This document shows, one piece after another, positions 31,606-34,428 of a stretch of DNA of 34,428 nt. The translations under genes were made by a program, and so were the position numbers. Under the pieces are notes generated by a model, which saw only the letters and a list, made by a program, of their open reading frames with translations, did not search any database and was not told where the DNA came from. The stretch spans positions 1-34,428 of the forward strand of contig JBBPTG010000253.1 of the NCBI GenBank assembly GCA_038093975.1. The letters are read 5' to 3'. Position 1 is the stretch's first letter; every line of letters begins with the position of its first letter. The stretch is from Chalciporus piperatus (taxonomy: Eukaryota; Basidiomycota; Agaricomycetes; Boletales; Boletaceae).

Positions 31606-32250
31606 GGGCCCAAACCGATAAAGACCGGTTGCCATGGCCAGACCTGGGCAACCGAACCGGTTGCAACCGGTTGTCTTAAAAGACCGATCTACTATACATA
31701 TTTTGGTCTTAGTTGTAAATGGATGACTTCCCGTAGGCTCGAGAATAAAATCTAGAATATATTTTGATGCATAAGGAAGGTCAGCCGCGATGCCGCTGTC
31801 AGTTTTGACAGGGTTTCAAATCGAATGTCAACTTATACCCTTGAATAAATCTTAATTTGAAGAGGGGGTCCGACCCCCTTGAATAGAATATCGAGCGCAC
31901 AATAAACATTGAGAGATGCCTTTTTGGGCCACAAACACCTACGACGCTGCTGACTAATCACGTCCGTACAATGTTCTGCTTGAGCTCGGTCCTCGAAACA
32001 GTACGTCCCCTCAGCCCTTGCCTGCTGAATGACTCATTAAACTCCCTGATCAGTGGCTAAGCAACACTTGACAGGTTCATCAACGACTGGACAAGGCTAT
32101 GCATCGCAAGCGAAGCACATCATGCAGTGAGATGTGCTCGCATTGTCATGTCCCAGTAATGATGCAGGTACGATCAACATAGTATGCAAATGAAAGTGAG
32201 ACTTATTGTTCGCTTTATTGTAGCTCATCTATGTGACATGAACGCTCTCC
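31606..32250. other. Intergenic DNA with a GC-rich palindrome
   Basis: AACCGGTTGCAACCGGTTG direct/inverted repeats (about 31655-31675) flank the solo LTR remnant. AGGGGGTCCGACCCCCT at 31863-31879 is an 8-bp-arm palindrome. No gene is seen. Confidence 0.5.
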
Positions 32251-32271
32251 GGATGCTGAGGACCAAAACCT

Positions 32272-32278
32272 CTATAAA
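32272..32278 (+). promoter_or_regulatory. TATA box of the trihelix gene
   Basis: TATAAAA lies 80-90 bases upstream of the ATG at 32359, a suitable core promoter position. Confidence 0.5.
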
Positions 32279-32358
32279 ATCAAGGAGAATGAGTCGTGGT
32301 CAGTACTGCTTTCACATCGATCGTCAGCACTCATAAAACTTCGTGCTTCATCTCTAGC

Positions 32359-33997
32359 ATGACTAGTAATCAATCTTCCGCAGGTCTGCTATTCTCGGAT
32401 GGCTCCCATGTTGACCTCCGGTATGATGAGGCAGGAAACCCATTCATTCGAGATTCGAACGGAATCTGGGTTCCTCATCAAGGTTTCGCGCACTCTGAGG
32501 TATGTCCTGAGCTTGAGCACGAGCCACAGACATACTTATATTCTTTGCCAGCAACAGAATCACGCTCGCGAGCATGATAGCATGCAATCTCGGGCGCATA
32601 CTGGACAGCGAGTTAACGAGCCGATCACACCAGCGTTTGAGGTACGCTGGGTACCATCATGATTTCTTCATGTATATCAAACTAATACAATGTATTCTGA
32701 CCAGAATCCAGAAGCCCGTTGGGGCTTATCGCCCGCCACTTTCTCTTCGCCAGGCGGCGAAATTTCTCATGGGAGCACTTCGCGAACAAGACCTTTCGCG
32801 ACTGGTGGGCCTCCGCCAGCAGTTGATCCTGTGTTGGTACCACTCCCTTAATCTCACGATCGTGACCTCACCAACCCGAGCGGCATTGCTCGGTCCCTGG
32901 GATATCGCCCTGCGAGTCGAGTTGCGGGTGTACGCCATGCCGGAAATGCTGTGGCTGGTCCCAGCAACCCCAACAAGAAAGCAAAGGGAAAGGAGATTGA
33001 GACTCGAGAGAGAGTATCGAAGAAGCGATCACGCCCGACTGATCTTGATATCGAAGATGACGAGGTTGTGAAGACCAAGCGAGGACGTCCACAGGGAGCG
33101 GGCAACTATTCAATGAACGACACGAATGCCTTGCTCGACTGTGTCGAGCAGGAGCTCCCGATTGGTCAGCGTGGCTGGCTAACTGTCACGGCCGAGTTCA
33201 ATAAGTGGGCTACCAAGTCTGGCAGGCCCACTCGCAAGGTTACATCTCTCGAAACGAAGTTCAAACAGGTTTGTGATTCATTTCCATTTACGAACATTCT
33301 ACTAACTGTTTACTCTGTACAGTTAATCAAAACCACGAAGCCGACAGGGACGGGAGTCTGTCCTCCAGAGATCCAATGTGCCCACCATATCGACAGTCTT
33401 ATAAATGATCGTGCCGGGACAAGGGATCTGGACGACGGTGATTTCGATGGAGTAGAAGATGGAGAAGAGAAAATTGAGTGGCCAGCCTCCGAAGACGAAG
33501 AAGCCGAAAAGCCTGAAAGCCGCACTGCCGTCGCGCGTTCAAGGCGTATGGAGGCACCCGCACCTCGCCGCCGTGCTAACGCAGCATCTGAACTCATGCA
33601 GCGCCTTTCTACTGCATTTGATCCCGAGGTTCAGCGTGGCCGTGATGAAGATCGCGCAAACCGATCACTTGCCAACACTCACTATCTCACACTTTCGCAG
33701 CAATTGCGCGATGCTCAGGCAACGAATGAAACTTTACGCGGTCAGGTCTTTAATCTTCGTAATCAGCTCTATGAAACTCAGCGCCAGCTTGACCGTACTC
33801 AACTTCGCTTCGAGATGGCTCAGATGGTTCAAGGTCGTCGAGGTCATTTGTCACAACCGGACCCACCAAAGGAGAAACGCATAGCTCACCGATGGTTTCC
33901 GGAGGGTGGTGGATCTGTGTCGGTGCTCGAGGACGAGGATGATAACATAGCAGAGCCTGATCTCTGGCCTGAGGATGATTATGACACTCGTTCGTGA
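32359..33997 (+). pseudogene. Trihelix/DUF6818-like DNA-binding protein gene, four exons, one in-frame TAA
   Basis: Exons 32359-32499, 32552-32641, 32705-33268 and 33323-33997 join in phase 0 through introns of 52, 63 and 54 nt with GT-AG ends; the last has no stop and is easily missed. Exon 1 gives MTSNQSSAGLLFSDG. A low-complexity, Pro/Ser-rich part leads to a basic KKRSRP stretch. The conserved domain follows: RGRPQGAGNYSMNDTNALLD, IGQRGWLTVTAEFNKWA, then after the intron KTTKPTGTGVCPPEIQCAHHI. This is the Myb/trihelix-like fold named DUF6818 in fungi and oomycetes. An acidic region and a coiled coil (QQLRDAQATNETLRGQV) end it. TAA at 32849-32851, fitting CAA to TAA, lies before the DNA-binding domain. 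Confidence 0.75.
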
Positions 33998-34105
33998 TAC
34001 TTTCTTGATATTTCTGAGTCAACTGACATGATCTATACCAGAATCTAAAGGCAAGAAATCACCTGAGAATAATGAAGATAATATGTAGTACTGTGTATTG
34101 TCCTT

Positions 34106-34428
34106 CTACTCGTACTCCAGCTCTACGTGAAATCTCGAAACTCTGTCCTTTTTCCTTTGATCGGAAAATATCATGTCAGCGAAGCCCATCCAAACTTCTT
34201 TGTCCTCGTCCGAGTGTAGCCAGTGGGTTAAGTATACAGTACGAATCTGATTGATCCCCACCCTGATGGTTCGTACATTGTGCAACCGCAGGCAAATCTC
34301 CAGCAAGTCTGCTCTCGAATCATTGTCCCGACAATCCAATGGGATGCGAAGTCGTCCAAATGAACCTTGAAGAGAATGCATGCCCCATTCTGCTGTTTGA
34401 CAATAGGAAAGTAGTTCCCGATTGAATT
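34106..34428 (-). CDS. PIF/Harbinger-type DDE transposase, C-terminal end, open at right edge
   Basis: The minus-strand frame enters from the right edge and reads LSYCQTAEWGMHSLQGSFGR, LRIPLDCRDNDSRADLLEIC and VGINQIRTVYLTHW, stopping at 34106. The AEWGM...GSFGRL motif with its Glu is the last part of the DDE_Tnp_4 nuclease of PIF/Harbinger elements, which cut and insert DNA at TWA sites. The N-terminal catalytic Asp residues lie outside the window. It converges on the trihelix gene 109 bases away. Confidence 0.72.
   Translation of the reverse strand, partial: FNRELLSYCQTAEWGMHSLQGSFGRLRIPLDCRDNDSRADLLEICLRLHNVRTIRVGINQIRTVYLTHWLHSDEDKEVWMGFADMIFSDQRKKDRVSRFHVELEYE

Noticed and set aside
33269..33322. 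Continuous coding through 33269-33322
   Set aside because: The stretch has clear GT-AG ends and a CTAAC branch site, and interrupts the conserved DUF6818-type domain; it is a stop-free intron.

Overview
The window looks like repeat-dominated DNA from a filamentous basidiomycete. A Ceratobasidiaceae or Rhizoctonia-like genome is my inference, not something proven here. The reasons are host-type genes with 50-63 nt GT-AG introns, a basidiomycete-type P-loop NTPase gene, a fungal RPN1 gene fragment, chromodomain Ty3/gypsy elements, and many C-to-T-type nonsense codons. No bacterial features were seen.

Layout. 2-3132: 3' part of a decayed Ty1/copia element with PPT and 3' LTR. 3133-8275: a minus-strand host P-loop NTPase gene, split by a 3.6-kb inverted-repeat element (E1, 3242-6877). 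8276-9713: a degenerate GGGCCGATG tandem array containing a solo LTR (8711-9170). 9714-13383: gypsy element G1 (5' LTR, gag, pol through RT), broken off. 13384-17273: gypsy element G2 (gag, protease, RT), broken off. 17274-20896: element E4, carrying host gene fragments (RPN1, LysM, a charged protein). 20897-26660: gypsy chromovirus G3, interrupted by element E2 (21470-23619). 26661-29036: element E3, a left-truncated relative of E1. 29037-32250: sparse DNA with one hypothetical reading frame, an inverted-repeat block and a reverse-oriented solo LTR (31125-31600). 32359-34428: a trihelix/DUF6818-like gene facing the C-terminal end of a PIF/Harbinger-type transposase, which runs off the right edge.

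The main discovery candidate is the family E1-E4. These are 2-4 kb elements with termini CATCAGGAAAAA...TTTTTCCTGATG. Two copies show a TT target duplication in an ACATTA target, and removing them restores the reading frame of the interrupted gene. They encode no transposase here. They carry (A) GC-rich hairpins followed by a splice-donor-like AGGTGAGT, (B) long palindromes alternating with CCTCAC pyrimidine tracts, and (C) cargo. E4 cargo appears to be host genomic DNA with introns retained, while E1 cargo looks like a poly(A)-tailed retrocopy. They resemble Pack-type non-autonomous DNA transposons. The cargo, modules and shared ends need database comparison, which I could not run.

No intact autonomous element and no clearly intact host gene is present. 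Most coding regions carry stops, frameshifts or truncations.
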